Shown: piece after piece, positions 9,411 to 19,699 of the stretch
Layout: each line of letters begins with the position of its first letter
Numbering within the stretch: position 1 is the stretch's first letter
Origin: Cylindrotheca closterium
Taxonomy: Eukaryota > Bacillariophyta > Bacillariophyceae > Bacillariales > Bacillariaceae
Direction of reading: 5' to 3'
Assembly: GCA_933822405.4 (NCBI GenBank)
Contig: CAKOGP040000113.1
Location: 209,183-273,182, forward strand
DNA: 64,000 bases
Translations under genes and position numbers: made by a program
Notes under the pieces: model-generated
Seen by the model: only the letters and a program-made list of their open reading frames with translations
The model's database searches: none
What the model was told of the DNA's origin: nothing

Positions 9411-10487
9411 ATGCCAGAACTTCCCGAAGTAGAGAATTTTCGACAGCTCCTATTACCATTAGTTTCAGAAACAACAGCACTTCAGCTTACTCGTGGAAGC
9501 CTTGAGAAGCAGCCACCTCGCAACTTCCTCTCGGATGACGAGATTCAAAAGATCAATAAGGGGAAATACTGTGTCTCTGCTGCCAGGCGGAAAGGGAAAC
9601 AGTTGTGTCTGCTTTTAAAGAATAAATCCTCCACATCTTATCTATTTGTTCACATGGGGATGACTGGACGTATTGCGACTCAAGGGAATATTCCGAAACT
9701 GAAAGAACTATCTGCAAAAGCAGAGTATCCACCACCATCGACATATCTTTCCTTTTCCGCTGGGGACTACGAGGTGTCATTTTCGGATCCTCGAAAGTTC
9801 GGACACGTGCTCCTGAAAGAAAGTATGGAAGAGTTTGAAGAACTAGCACCAGATGCATTGAATGAAGCAGTCGGCAAACGAACATGGATTTTGGCCAAGC
9901 TATCGGATCAATCAATCGGAATCAAGGCACTCATTCTGGATCAAAAGCGATGTGTGAGTGGTGTTGGAAACTGGGTTGCAGATGAAGTCCTTTATCAGAT
10001 TCAAATGCACCCAGATCAAGCCTATCTGACTACAGACGAAGCCGCAAATCTTTTGGATACCTTGTTGAATATTTTACAATTTGCGGTGAAAGCTCTAAAA
10101 GAAAACAAAGAATTTCCCTACGAATGGCTATTTCATTATCGATGGAACAAAAAAAAGCCTACAAAAGATCAAAAGGGGCGCTCGGTGACATATCTTACTT
10201 CAGGTGGTCGAACATCCGCTATTGTCGCATCCATCCAAAAGAAAATATCACGGAAACGCACAATAGTTTATAAACAGAAGCAAGGGAAAGATAAGGAAGC
10301 TCGCAGTAGTGAATCGATAAAGAAAGAGGCCACAGCCAAAGAGAAAGGACCCAATAAAACAACTGACAAAATTTCTAAGAAGAAAGGAGGATCCACCAAG
10401 CGAAAGTCGAGTCAGGTAGTAGCAGTAGCAGAAGAAAGAAGCCAAGAAACTAACCTTCGAAGGAGCTCTCGTTTGAGAGCAACATGA
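9411..10487 (+). CDS. Formamidopyrimidine-DNA glycosylase (Fpg/MutM type)
   Basis: 358-aa base-excision repair glycosylase/AP lyase that removes oxidised purines. I start at 9411 and not at an upstream non-ATG codon because the enzyme needs MPELPEVE at its N-terminus: the proline after Met is the catalytic nucleophile and the adjacent Glu is essential. Other family features are RRKGKQLCLLL, the HMGMTGRI segment, SDPRKFGHVLL, and the helix-two-turn-helix LDQKRCVSGVGNWVADEVL. The bacterial C-terminal zinc finger is replaced by a lysine-rich tail (GRTSAIVASIQKKI then KKKGGSTKRKSSQ), as in plant FPG proteins. The basic tail probably aids nuclear localisation and DNA binding. Single exon. It could equally be classed as a Nei-like protein, but the PELPEVE form and plant-like tail favour Fpg. 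Confidence 0.92.
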   Translation: MPELPEVENFRQLLLPLVSETTALQLTRGSLEKQPPRNFLSDDEIQKINKGKYCVSAARRKGKQLCLLLKNKSSTSYLFVHMGMTGRIATQGNIPKLKELSAKAEYPPPSTYLSFSAGDYEVSFSDPRKFGHVLLKESMEEFEELAPDALNEAVGKRTWILAKLSDQSIGIKALILDQKRCVSGVGNWVADEVLYQIQMHPDQAYLTTDEAANLLDTLLNILQFAVKALKENKEFPYEWLFHYRWNKKKPTKDQKGRSVTYLTSGGRTSAIVASIQKKISRKRTIVYKQKQGKDKEARSSESIKKEATAKEKGPNKTTDKISKKKGGSTKRKSSQVVAVAEERSQETNLRRSSRLRAT

Positions 10488-10746
10488 TGATCTACGCAAA
10501 CAATAATGGTACTGTATAGTATGACCAATTTGTTTTCTCGTTTAACTTTATTCCATCAAAGCTTATGTTCCATCAATACCGTAACGGTACCGGTACAGTA
10601 GTCTCTCTAGGTGCCAGGTACTTTACATTGCGACTATTTCTGAACTTTCGAGAAGAGCTATCAAAGCTCCAAACGCGAACCGAAGTCGAGTGGTTCAAGA
10701 CCAAAATTTCGGCACGACGAACAAAACCCAACGCGTATAATGCCAA
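10488..10746 (+). promoter_or_regulatory. Intergenic region with GGTACCGGTAC element
   Basis: 259 bp between the Fpg gene and the glycosyltransferase. It contains ACGGTACCGGTACAGTAG at about 10584-10601, including overlapping GTAC palindromes, and CCAGGTACTTTA at about 10614. The same GTAC-rich words recur upstream of other genes in the window. A promoter role is inferred from position only. Confidence 0.4.
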
Positions 10747-12741
10747 ATGACGCCAAAGCAAGACAACAAAATGATGGAGGAAGAGCCATCGCCACCGATA
10801 GAACTACCATCCAAGGGTAGAAGCAGAAAAGAACGGAGGCAAAAGCCTTCTTCAGAAGCAAAGCAACGAATGGAAAAGATGGCAGTAGCCGACAAGAACA
10901 TTGCTTTCGCATTTGTGGCCGTCTTCCTCCTGTCGGCAGGACTAACGACGGCCACCATCTTGCATCTCGAGACTGAATTCAAGGACTCGTCTAATCCAGT
11001 ATTTTCTGCAATGTCCAAGAAACTGGCAGCTTACAATCGTGTCCCAATTCACAAGAAAAAGCCTGCTGATGCCCCAAAGCCATGGCAAGAACCAGTGAAG
11101 ATGACCGCCAAACAACAGGAATCCGAACTTGCATTTGCCGAGCCGAGCATTCGACAACAGGATCTGAAGGATCAACATGAAGTCCGAAACACTTTTCCGG
11201 TTCATGCTAGTCACGATCTAGAGGAGATTGATCATCCGGGAATATTTTTTGCAGACCCCCACCAGTTTCAGGCAATATTGCATGCACACCCTGATCTGCC
11301 AGCTAGTGGCAAAATACTGGTTCCAAAATTTTGGAGACCATCTGGCTATGGCGAGGGTGGTGTGAGACATTTTTTGGGAGAAAATGGGAAGCGTCTTCCC
11401 ACATTAGAGGAAGCAAAGGCAATCGGAAGCACATTCAATTCGCACGAAACGATATATATTTCTGTGGCTTCATATCGCGACCCCGAGTGTCAACCGACGG
11501 TCGAAGACATGTTCTTGAGGGCAACTCATCCAGAGCGATTGCGAATAGCAATCATCGATCAGCGAGCCGAGGATGACGAAGTCTCGCCCTGTGCGGAACC
11601 CACAATACCATGCGATGAAGACCCTGAGCAAACCTTGTGCAAGTATGGCCATCTAGTTGACTCTTTTGCGGTTTCGGCGCCCCTCTCTGTCGGCCCTGTC
11701 TTTGCAAGACACTTGGCGAATCGGATGTATCGTGGGGAGTATTTTGCGATGCAAGTGGACTCTCACGTGCGATTCATTGAAGGGTGGGACACAAGCATTG
11801 TTGATCAATGGCGTCAAGCCAACAATGAAATGGCAGTCCTCTCGGTTTATTTGTCTGATATTACAGACTCCATTGACCCTGTTACTTTTGAGAATCGCCA
11901 TCCCATGAGACCAATTATGTGTAAGACGGACTACGAAGGTGAAGGCAAGATGAAGCACCTACGGCACGGACAGCAACCGGAAGGGCTACCCGGTATTCAC
12001 GGAGAGCCAACATTGCATCCATTTTGGGCTGCTGGCTTTTCGTTTGCACGTGGGCATTTCGTAGTTCAAGTGCCCTATGATCAATATCGTAAGTGATGCA
12101 GGACGATCTATCTCTATCTCTGTTTCGTTTTTTACTTCCTCGTCTCATGTTCCAATTCTTGCATTGTCCAGAGCCAATGGTGTTCCAGGGCGAAGAGATC
12201 TTTCAGGGACTAAGAAGCTTCACGTATGGGTGAGGATGCGGAGATTTGTTGTCACGGCTGATACTAGGATTGTGTACATGATAAATGCTCATTCTTTTCC
12301 TTTTTTTACAGGTATGATATTTACGCCCCAGAGATTTCTGTCGCATTCCATATGTATGCCATCAAGGAGAATGCAGTAAAGAGAAAGAAGGTGAAACTCT
12401 TTTGGGAAAATGGAAAGCTATTTCCAGGTTCTGGTCTCCAAGCCATGAAGAGACTCAATGGTATTATCGGGTTGGGTGATCCAGGCGACACATACTATCA
12501 TAAGGATGAAGAGGAGTACGGCCTTGGTGGCGTTCGATCAAAAGAAAAGTTCTTCTCGTTGTACGGAATTCACCCGGATACCAAAACCGTGGAGGATCAC
12601 TTGTGTACGTTTGTTGGAAGGCCAATGATGAAAAAATTCAAACCGTTCCTAAGAGAGAACGGAATGGGTATTGACTTCAGCAAAGTTAACTTTGCATGGC
12701 GTGATCCAGCACTAAAAGCAAAATCAAAAAATAAGAGATGA
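10747..12741 (+). CDS. Skp1-type GlcNAc transferase (PF11397-like), type II membrane
   Basis: Three exons, 10747-12088, 12172-12229 and 12312-12741 (introns of 83 and 82 nt), giving 609 aa. It is related to the GlcNAc transferases that modify hydroxyproline on Skp1 in Dictyostelium and are expanded in algae. A short basic N-terminus precedes one signal anchor (FAFVAVFLLSAGLTTATIL, about residues 55-75), as in Golgi type II enzymes. Catalytic-domain landmarks include IYISVASYRDPECQPTVEDM, the DxD-like YFAMQVDSHVRFIEGWD, FWAAGFSFARGHFV, and, across the splice junctions, PMVFQGEEIF then YGYDIYAPE. The 58-nt middle exon joins cleanly in phase on both sides. A Golgi location would argue against Skp1 as the substrate here, so acceptor identity is open. 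Confidence 0.85.
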
Positions 12742-12988
12742 AGTGTAGGCTAACTGAAAATTCTAGCACATACTGTACTGTACCTACTTTTGCGGTTGTC
12801 AGCCGGATTCTCATTTTTCCGTCGGAGGGTAACTACGACAAGTACACGAATGACGTAGCACTCCAGCGTGTCCGACAAAAATCCGATATCCATCACCATT
12901 GCAACACATCACTATTTGGTCTCAAACGAATATCTTTGCTTTCAAAACCTACCAAGCAGTGCAAAGAAGACATGAAAAACAGCACGAG
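12742..12988 (+). promoter_or_regulatory. Upstream region of the LRR gene
   Basis: 247 bp. It contains CATACTGTACTGTACC near 12770-12785, another member of the recurring GTAC-rich family, and a TGACGT hexamer at about 12851. There is no coding signal beyond short accidental frames. Confidence 0.35.
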
Positions 12989-14395
12989 ATGAAGCAACAT
13001 ACAACTGAATTGGTCACAAGCTTGCTGCTTCCGAGCTGGATTGATCTTCGTCATATTGTTACTTCGAGATCAAAAGGACATCCGATGAACCACGTAGACA
13101 TCATCGATGGGGATAATTACGGGCGATGCGAGGCCGTTGGTCGCTTACAAAGCGCTATGCGCCATTGTAAACTCCAGTACCTTGTTCTCTCAGAGATTGA
13201 AATCGACGAGGATGTCGCGAAGGCACTAGTGGATTTGTTGAAAGCGTCACAAAGGGATTGGGAAGCTCTCTACATGGAGTTTTGTATTGGCAAACTTGAC
13301 CAAGCGATGAGATCTGTCATGGAACTTGATACTGTGAGGAGAATAGAAGTGACGGGTACGTTGAGTCAGAACTGCATGCATGCCATATCAGATGGGTTAC
13401 GGGGGTGTAAGGCTCTGAGGGAGCTGTCGCTCTATACAACTCTGGATTCCGAGAACACCAGTATACTGATACTTGGACTCGACGCAAATACTGGGCTTCG
13501 GGCATTGAGACTAGTCAAGAGTACAATAAAGAAAGAGGCCGTGGAAGAATTAACTAGGTTCTTTCGGAGGAACCGTAGGCTGAAGTCGGTAGCATTGGAC
13601 CGATGTATCTCTTCAGAAGGGGGCATGGTCAATATTCTGGATTCCTTGTCAGAGCTTTCGACTCTAGAAGAGCTCTCTATTGCCGGGGTTCTACTGACTA
13701 GTTCGACTTTGTCGGCAATTTCAAAGTTGACAGCTAAAAACGCGCTAGAGAAGCTAACTCTACAAGATAACAAAGCAAATGGGAGGATCGGCATGGAACA
13801 ATTTTTCAAGTCTGGAGCACTGAGTGACAAGAACTCACTTCGGATATTAGATTTGTCCCGAAGCAAAATCAACGACAGCAATCTGAAGGTCTTAGTCGAA
13901 ACAATACGGAAGAATTCTACATTGGAAGAAGTCCGTCTTGAACACAATTGCATCACTGATGCTGGCGCAGTATTTTTGGGAAGTAGAATGCATCTTATGA
14001 AGGGCGTTCGACGGATATTTCTGCACAAGAATGAAATAAACGAAGCGGGGTTGAGGGCGATACTACAAGGCACACGAAGAAGTCACAGAGTGCACGAAAT
14101 TACAGTTACAGTTGTTCAGAAGACGGCCACGCTCTCGAGAATTCAAGTCCTGATCAACTACGAAACGTGTCTCAATGCAGCTGGAAGACATCTACTTCAG
14201 GATCGAGATTTCCCGATGGGACTGTGGCCCCGAGTATTTGAAAGAGCTGGCAAGTCACTATTTTCTCCATACTCGACATCTCAAATGAAAAATATACAAT
14301 GTTGGAGAAAGATACAGCAAACCGATGTTATTTTCCGTATGCTCCGCCATCTAGATATCGGGAGGTATGCTAATGGAAACCAAGCTAATTTATAG
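12989..14395 (+). CDS. Leucine-rich-repeat (RNI-like) protein
   Basis: 468-aa protein made largely of ribonuclease-inhibitor-like leucine-rich repeats. Repeat units are visible as LQYLVLSEIEIDEDVAKALV, LRELSLYTTLDSENTSILI, LRALRLVKSTIKKEAVEEL, LKSVALDRC, LEELSIAGVLLTSS, LEKLTLQDNKANG, LRILDLSRSKINDSNLKVLV and LEEVRLEHNCITDAGAVFL. The C-terminal 100 residues (from about PMGLWPRVFERAGKSLF) lack repeats and resemble the tail found on many diatom LRR proteins of unknown role. There is no signal peptide, kinase or NB-ARC domain, so an intracellular scaffold is most likely. The frame is open upstream to 12899, but the first ATG is at 12989. Function is not assignable beyond protein interaction. Confidence 0.75.
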   Translation: MKQHTTELVTSLLLPSWIDLRHIVTSRSKGHPMNHVDIIDGDNYGRCEAVGRLQSAMRHCKLQYLVLSEIEIDEDVAKALVDLLKASQRDWEALYMEFCIGKLDQAMRSVMELDTVRRIEVTGTLSQNCMHAISDGLRGCKALRELSLYTTLDSENTSILILGLDANTGLRALRLVKSTIKKEAVEELTRFFRRNRRLKSVALDRCISSEGGMVNILDSLSELSTLEELSIAGVLLTSSTLSAISKLTAKNALEKLTLQDNKANGRIGMEQFFKSGALSDKNSLRILDLSRSKINDSNLKVLVETIRKNSTLEEVRLEHNCITDAGAVFLGSRMHLMKGVRRIFLHKNEINEAGLRAILQGTRRSHRVHEITVTVVQKTATLSRIQVLINYETCLNAAGRHLLQDRDFPMGLWPRVFERAGKSLFSPYSTSQMKNIQCWRKIQQTDVIFRMLRHLDIGRYANGNQANL

Positions 14396-14562
14396 AAACC
14401 CTTACTCTTGAAAAAAACGCCAAGCTGACCCTTCCAGTCACTTGTCGACTGGAGAAGAGGAGGTTGTGATGTTTTAATTGTCATGAGCTTTTGACACGTG
14501 GAAGCAAAAAATGCGAAAGCCAATGATAACATGCATGAACAACAAACTCTAATACCATCGTG

Positions 14563-15840
14563 ATGCAGTTGACCACGAAAGTCCAACAGCTATTCTTGTT
14601 TCTTGCCGTCATTAATGGCGAAATATCCTGCTCTCATGGAACGGCGGTAGCTGCGCCCCCTGTTGCAGTACAGAAGACAGAGGGAGGAAATCCAGTTGGT
14701 CAGCTTGTTGGATATGTGAAGGATTCCGTTGTCCGCACTGTCGACGGAACAAAGGAAATGTGGTCCAACCACGGACGCTGTAAAGAAATACGAGGGAAAC
14801 AAAAAGAACATAGGGAGAAGTTGAAGAAGGAATGGGAATTCGAACTTGAACTTTCTCCTCAGGAGTTGAAGAAGAAGCTTCAAACCGTAAACGGTGGAAT
14901 CACATATGATGAATTCACCTTCCTCAGTAAAGGAAAGGAAGATCGTGGTAAACTTATGAACATGGTTTTTATGATGTGGGGAGCACCCCGTTTCTTTCCG
15001 TATGCCCTTATGTTCTATCCCGATATCCTTCCAGCTCCATTCCAACCGCTTGCTAGTGGATTGGCGAAAGAGACAAAGTGGCAGAAAGCTTCACGGCAAC
15101 GAACTCATTGTGTGATTCAAACACTCCTGTCACTTGAAAAAGAAGCACACGAAACTCCTGCCTTGGCAAAGCTGAACATTTTTGGCAAGAAGAAGCAACA
15201 ACGAACGATGGAGACGATCGGAAGACTAGGTTTTACCATTGGTGCGATGATGACTGCTCCTGGGGCAAAAGATGGTGCTGGAGCGAAGCTGGCTATGGAT
15301 GCCCTAAGCTCTGAGCTGTACAAGGAGGAACCCATCACCAGAAAAGAGAAACGATTGGTTGGCGTTCCAGAATCCGTTGTTCTTGGGCTGACGAAAGCTG
15401 TAAACGGTCCAAATCTATTTACGTCATTCCAGCCTAACTTCATGCGGCGAGGAGCCGTCTTGACTCACATTCAAAAGATTACGGAGGCTGACAAGTTCTT
15501 GGTCAACGAGGATGTAGATCTTGATGTTTTATCGACTGCGACCCTTCTTGAGGCTTGCACAGAACGGATGATTGGAGGTCCTGGGCGGTCGAAGGAGGAA
15601 TTGCAAAAGGGTCTCTCGGACTGGCTGAATTTGTCCGTGGTGGAGCCATCAAACAGAATCGCGACATCGGGGGAAGAATTCAACGAAAACTTTGCCAGGG
15701 CTGCTCTTTTGTGCTACTATGCGCTTGATGGGGCTCGAGATGCAAGATCTTCGTCTGCTTTACCCCGTCTTCTTTTCCGTGGCCAGCAAGAATCAGCCAA
15801 ATTGGATGATTCTGAAGGAAAGAAACGTTGGATGCGATAG
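14563..15840 (+). CDS. LETM1-like domain protein with signal peptide
   Basis: 425-aa protein. The core resembles the LETM1 ribosome-binding-like domain of mitochondrial inner-membrane cation/proton exchange proteins: FMMWGAPRFFPYALMFYPDI, PNFMRRGAVLTHIQKITEADKFL, and the conserved pattern LLEACTERMIGGPGRSKEELQKGLSDWLNLS. A basic helical stretch (REKLKKEWEFEL) lies ahead. The N-terminus (LTTKVQQLFLFLAVINGEIS) looks like a secretory signal and not a mitochondrial presequence, so an endomembrane or plastid location is possible. The strong hydrophobic membrane helix of canonical LETM1 is weak or replaced by the FFPYALMFYPDILPAPFQP segment. The start is the first in-frame ATG; the codon before it is GTG. 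Single exon. Assignment to the superfamily is good; transport activity is inference. Confidence 0.7.
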   Translation: MQLTTKVQQLFLFLAVINGEISCSHGTAVAAPPVAVQKTEGGNPVGQLVGYVKDSVVRTVDGTKEMWSNHGRCKEIRGKQKEHREKLKKEWEFELELSPQELKKKLQTVNGGITYDEFTFLSKGKEDRGKLMNMVFMMWGAPRFFPYALMFYPDILPAPFQPLASGLAKETKWQKASRQRTHCVIQTLLSLEKEAHETPALAKLNIFGKKKQQRTMETIGRLGFTIGAMMTAPGAKDGAGAKLAMDALSSELYKEEPITRKEKRLVGVPESVVLGLTKAVNGPNLFTSFQPNFMRRGAVLTHIQKITEADKFLVNEDVDLDVLSTATLLEACTERMIGGPGRSKEELQKGLSDWLNLSVVEPSNRIATSGEEFNENFARAALLCYYALDGARDARSSSALPRLLFRGQQESAKLDDSEGKKRWMR

Positions 15841-15946
15841 AATAGCTATAGCGAATTTAATTAATCATCCTAAAATGCTTCAGCATGGGCATAGTGGAAG
15901 AACTTTAGTAGGTTGTACGAATGGACATACTGCTTTGCTAGCTTTA

Positions 15947-18900
15947 TTATGACTCAGAGACTTCTACTGCGTCCAGACCAAGTTCTTCCTCGATATTGAT
16001 CTCCTCGACTTCTTCCTCGACCTCCTCAACTTCCTCCACCTGCCCTTCTTCGGCTTCTTCGTATTCTCCTTCCTCTTCTTCGTAGTCTTCTTCATTCTCA
16101 ACGGTCTCCTCCTCTTCCTTTTCAACATATTCTTCCTCATAATTCATTGCCATTGCAGCCTCGCTGAGCTCTTCTATTGTTGACGCCTTCTTTCCTGTAA
16201 CCAATTGCAAAATGTGGATATCAATATCCTCCACAAGCCTTTCTAGGTTTCTGGGATGAATATCTTTGCATCCAGCCAATTCATCTCGGTAGTACTTTAG
16301 TGTTGCGATAAGCTCTTCCTTTTCGTCCTTTGCTTTGACAGCGGGTCCGTTCTCTAGTCTGTCAAGAGTACCCTGGATCTGTTCAAATAGTCCTGGGCCG
16401 TACTTTTCTTCATGTTCGTCTGCCATTTGAGGGTATCCCAACCCACGCAATATGAATGCGTTGTCACGCCGTCCGTTCTGGTACCAGTAGTCTTGAACCA
16501 AATCCCAACTATGATACTTTCGCCACCAAAGTCTTGGATCATCACTATCATGAAACGGACCTTCGGCATGGATCTTCTCAGGCAAGCCCATTGGGATATC
16601 AATCATCTTGGCATAATCAGGGTGTCCAAGAGCGCTCAGCTTGAGCATCTCTGCTGTCATTTCTGGTTCATTGGGGTCTACTGGAAGGGCCAAGGTTGGG
16701 AACCAAACAAATTCAACCATTCGCAAGAGACTGACTTTTTCAGGGTGGTACGCCTCGAAGAAATTTTGCAGCTGTCGAATTCGCGTTACTGCCTTCCCAA
16801 TTTCATAGCCAGCCAAAGCTTGTGGCCATGGATCTACATCTGGCATGACAAAGTCGTCTGAGACGAACATATCACCACGGACAAGATAGTATGCAAACAT
16901 TGCACATATTGCTTTCTCGAAGGGTATATCAATGAAATATTTTGGATCTCCCCAGTCGAAACCAATGGCATCAAGTTGAGCCTTTCTTTCCGCAAGATGT
17001 TTCACCTCAAGACTTCCATCGCGAATTCTTGATACAATATTGCCAAGCAACATTCCGCCAAGATGCTCGGGCCAGTCAACTTCTGCGATGGGTTGAAGTG
17101 TGACGGCCGGTGCCTCTTCCTCGGCGTCTTCTTCTTCATTCATTTTGCCGCTTCCAGGCTCTGCGAACTCTTCCATCAAGTCGAGATCATCGAACCCCTC
17201 AAATTGTGCAATTGAAGGAGCTGCCCTACTGGGTGGCATGGTTTCGTCCAAAAAGTCGAAATCATCATCGGGCGCATCGAAGGGAGAAACCGTATCATCC
17301 TTGACAGGGATGACGAACGATTCATCTGTGAAGTTTGAAAAGGTTCCGTAAAAGGATTTGTAGAGTGTAAGAGCTTCCACGACGTCTTCAAATACAAAAT
17401 CGTCTCCAAAATCGTCGTTGAACCAAGGAAAATCTCTAGATTGCTTTCCTTTCAAGAACCCCTTGCCGTCTTCACTGCAAAACAGAACGAAAGTTTAGTA
17501 TAATGCGATTCCAAACAAACAGATAAACCATAGTCTGGACTCTTGACTTACGTCTCTCGAATAATGCCAATTTCTATTGCATTTCTCTTTGCCTGAGCTA
17601 GACTCTCTCCCAATGTTAACTCTGGCTTGTATTCAACTTCAGCTGGCTGAGAAGCTTCTTCTGTTATTGCTGCTGCCATATCTTCTACGTCTCTTCCTTT
17701 TTCAAGCCCCCACGTTGGTGAGATCGATTCTTCGCCATCTGGTTCTCCAGCTATGGAGCTGAAATCGAAGGAAGATACAAAGGCATCTGCGTCGGCGGTT
17801 TCCTCGTCGTCGCTCGAGACAGGAGACCCGGCTACGGAGGCCACTGCTTCCATGGTTTCTCGTTCGTATTCGGCCTTGGACTTTCTACCTCTCTTTCGGC
17901 GCTCTGACTCTGGTGGGCTCCACACGAATCCCAAGTCCTCCAACATTTGACGACGTGCTGGATTCGTCTTGACGAATGTCCCTTGACTTCTGATGGCATT
18001 GACACGAGCCCCAAGTCGCAGACCCCAGGTTTCTTCGGGCCAGTCACCGGACCTATTGGGTACTGTGAACGGCTGTGGAACCAGCATGTCACCGTATATT
18101 TCCTGATATCTCTTGAGCGCGGTGAAAACGTTGTTGAATCGAATGTCGTTGGCAGAAACCTTGGAATCAGTCACAAAGCCAATCTCGCCCAATCTTGCAG
18201 CGGCCTCTGGATTCGCTTTCAGGAACTTTGGCGAACGTAGCTTGGAAAGGCTTGTTCCCAAAGGCAACCCCCGTGTGCTTTCTGGCCAGGGCTCGCTGTC
18301 TGGGACTGTGAAATCCACTGGCACGGACAAAGGACCACTGCCACTGACTTCCTTCTTGTAAGCAACCAGTGCTTCAAAGATTTGATCAAAGGTGATATCA
18401 GGAGTACCAGCTGCCGACTTGGGGGACGCTCTGGCTCTCCATACAAAGCCAAGCTTGTCTAATTGAGCCCTTCTGTTGGGCTTATCATCTACATACTTTC
18501 CCTCGGATCGGATCAAAGCAACCTTTTTCCCCAAGGGCATATCCCATGCCGCCTCTACAATCGATCAAAAGAACTTGTTAGAGACTGCATATAGCTAGCT
18601 AGGGACACTTGTGTGCCTAGAAAAAACACACGAGACGTCAAACTTACCAGGCCAGGGCGCCATAGAAGGCACAACAAACCGAGAAGGAACCTTCAGATCA
18701 CCATATGCAGCCTTGTACATTTGAAAAGCTGCTAGGATAGCTCGCCATTCTTCCTTATCAGGAGTTCTTCCTGCAGCAAATAGACTTGTGGGTGAAATGG
18801 ATGGATGTATCGAGTTTCGGGTTATAATTGATGGAAGTTCCTGTCGAACGAATGCAGTGTGCTTGCGACTACTGTGCATGCATCTGGTGGAACTTGTTGT

Positions 18901-19098
18901 AAAGGCAGATGTTGATGATACCAGACACGCTGCAGCAATTGTGATAGCAGTCATCGCGGAAAGATAGGACTGAGATGAACTGTGTTCTGAACCTCGAGTG
19001 CGCCGAATGTAGTTTGTTTCCTCATTATTCTGCTCCTCTGATAAGCTCGTGGAAGCGGAACAGCTATCGTTCGACTTGCTTGATCTCATGCTGGTCAT
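15947..19098 (-). CDS. Five-repeat 'helicase-associated' domain protein, plastid-type leader
   Basis: Three exons on the minus strand: 19098-18648, 18554-17552 and 17474-15947; introns of 93 and 77 nt with GTAAGT donors; 993 aa in total. The protein carries about five helicase-associated (HA) repeats of 75-100 aa, each built as [FW]..I..A...YK..YG....VP..F.VP....WPE...G..LG..V..IR then LDKLGFVW. No helicase motor domain is present. The C-terminus is extremely acidic (runs of E from about EEEYVEKEEEETVEN). An internal ATG at 18954 would place a signal peptide (TAITIAAACLVSSTSAF) at the very N-terminus, with a TSAF/TTSS junction typical of diatom plastid targeting, so the mature start may be 18954 (945 aa). 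Function is unknown; nucleic-acid binding is inferred from the domain's association with helicases. Confidence 0.8.
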
Positions 19099-19342
19099 GA
19101 AACCAACTATTTCTAGGCGAGAATGTTATATCTATGAAGTGTGAATGAAAGTTGAATGAGGGAACGACTTGCAGCTGCCGACTCTGAGATTTGCACAGCG
19201 CAGTGGTGATGGATGATGGGTGATGCCTCTAGTCTCGAGAGGCTCGATGGCCGACTGATGGGCGGGTGCTTGACGCGCAAGGAAACGTGCGGTCGATGAT
19301 CCGAAATCCGAAATTCCCTTGGCTTTGCCGAATAATAACAAC

Positions 19343-19373
19343 ACGTCATGATGTGAGTGAGTCGACTGACTCA
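19343..19373. promoter_or_regulatory. bZIP-type core sites in divergent promoter
   Basis: ACGTCA at 19343-19348 and TGACTCA at 19367-19373 lie between the HA-repeat gene and the ataxin-2 gene. The second is part of an inverted repeat TGAGTC-GACT-GACTCA (19358-19373). Both words are classical bZIP core sites. Function is inferred from sequence and position only. Confidence 0.35.
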
Positions 19374-19430
19374 ACTCAACTCAACTCAACTCAANNNNNN
19401 NNNNACTCAACTCAACTCAACTCAACTCAA
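19369..19430. repeat. ACTCA pentanucleotide microsatellite interrupted by a 10-N gap
   Basis: Tandem ACTCA units run from about 19369 to 19394 and from 19405 to about 19429, separated by ten N at 19395-19404. The true repeat number is unknown because assembly broke inside the array. It lies in the 600-bp divergent promoter region between the HA-repeat gene and the ataxin-2 gene. The remainder of this region (19099-19699) holds AGTACCTGGTACC (19430-19442) and GTAC-rich words near 19525-19545. Confidence 0.9.
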
Positions 19431-19699
19431 AGTACCTGGTACCAAAATACCAAAATAACACTACTGCATTCCCTTCCATCGGATATCTTCGCCACCACGA
19501 TCCGAGCGTGACGGACGGTCGGTACTTCCAGTACTTACGTACGGCAAGACATTTTGCTTTCCTGCTTTGTGGGCAAAGACACGCAAATCCCATCTCGGTC
19601 CAAAAGGTTACGACTTACTAACGTGCTGCAGAGTGTTGGCCGAGTCTACCATCCAGAGCCTTTGTTATTCGTTTGTTTCCCTTTGTTGTATTTTAAATC

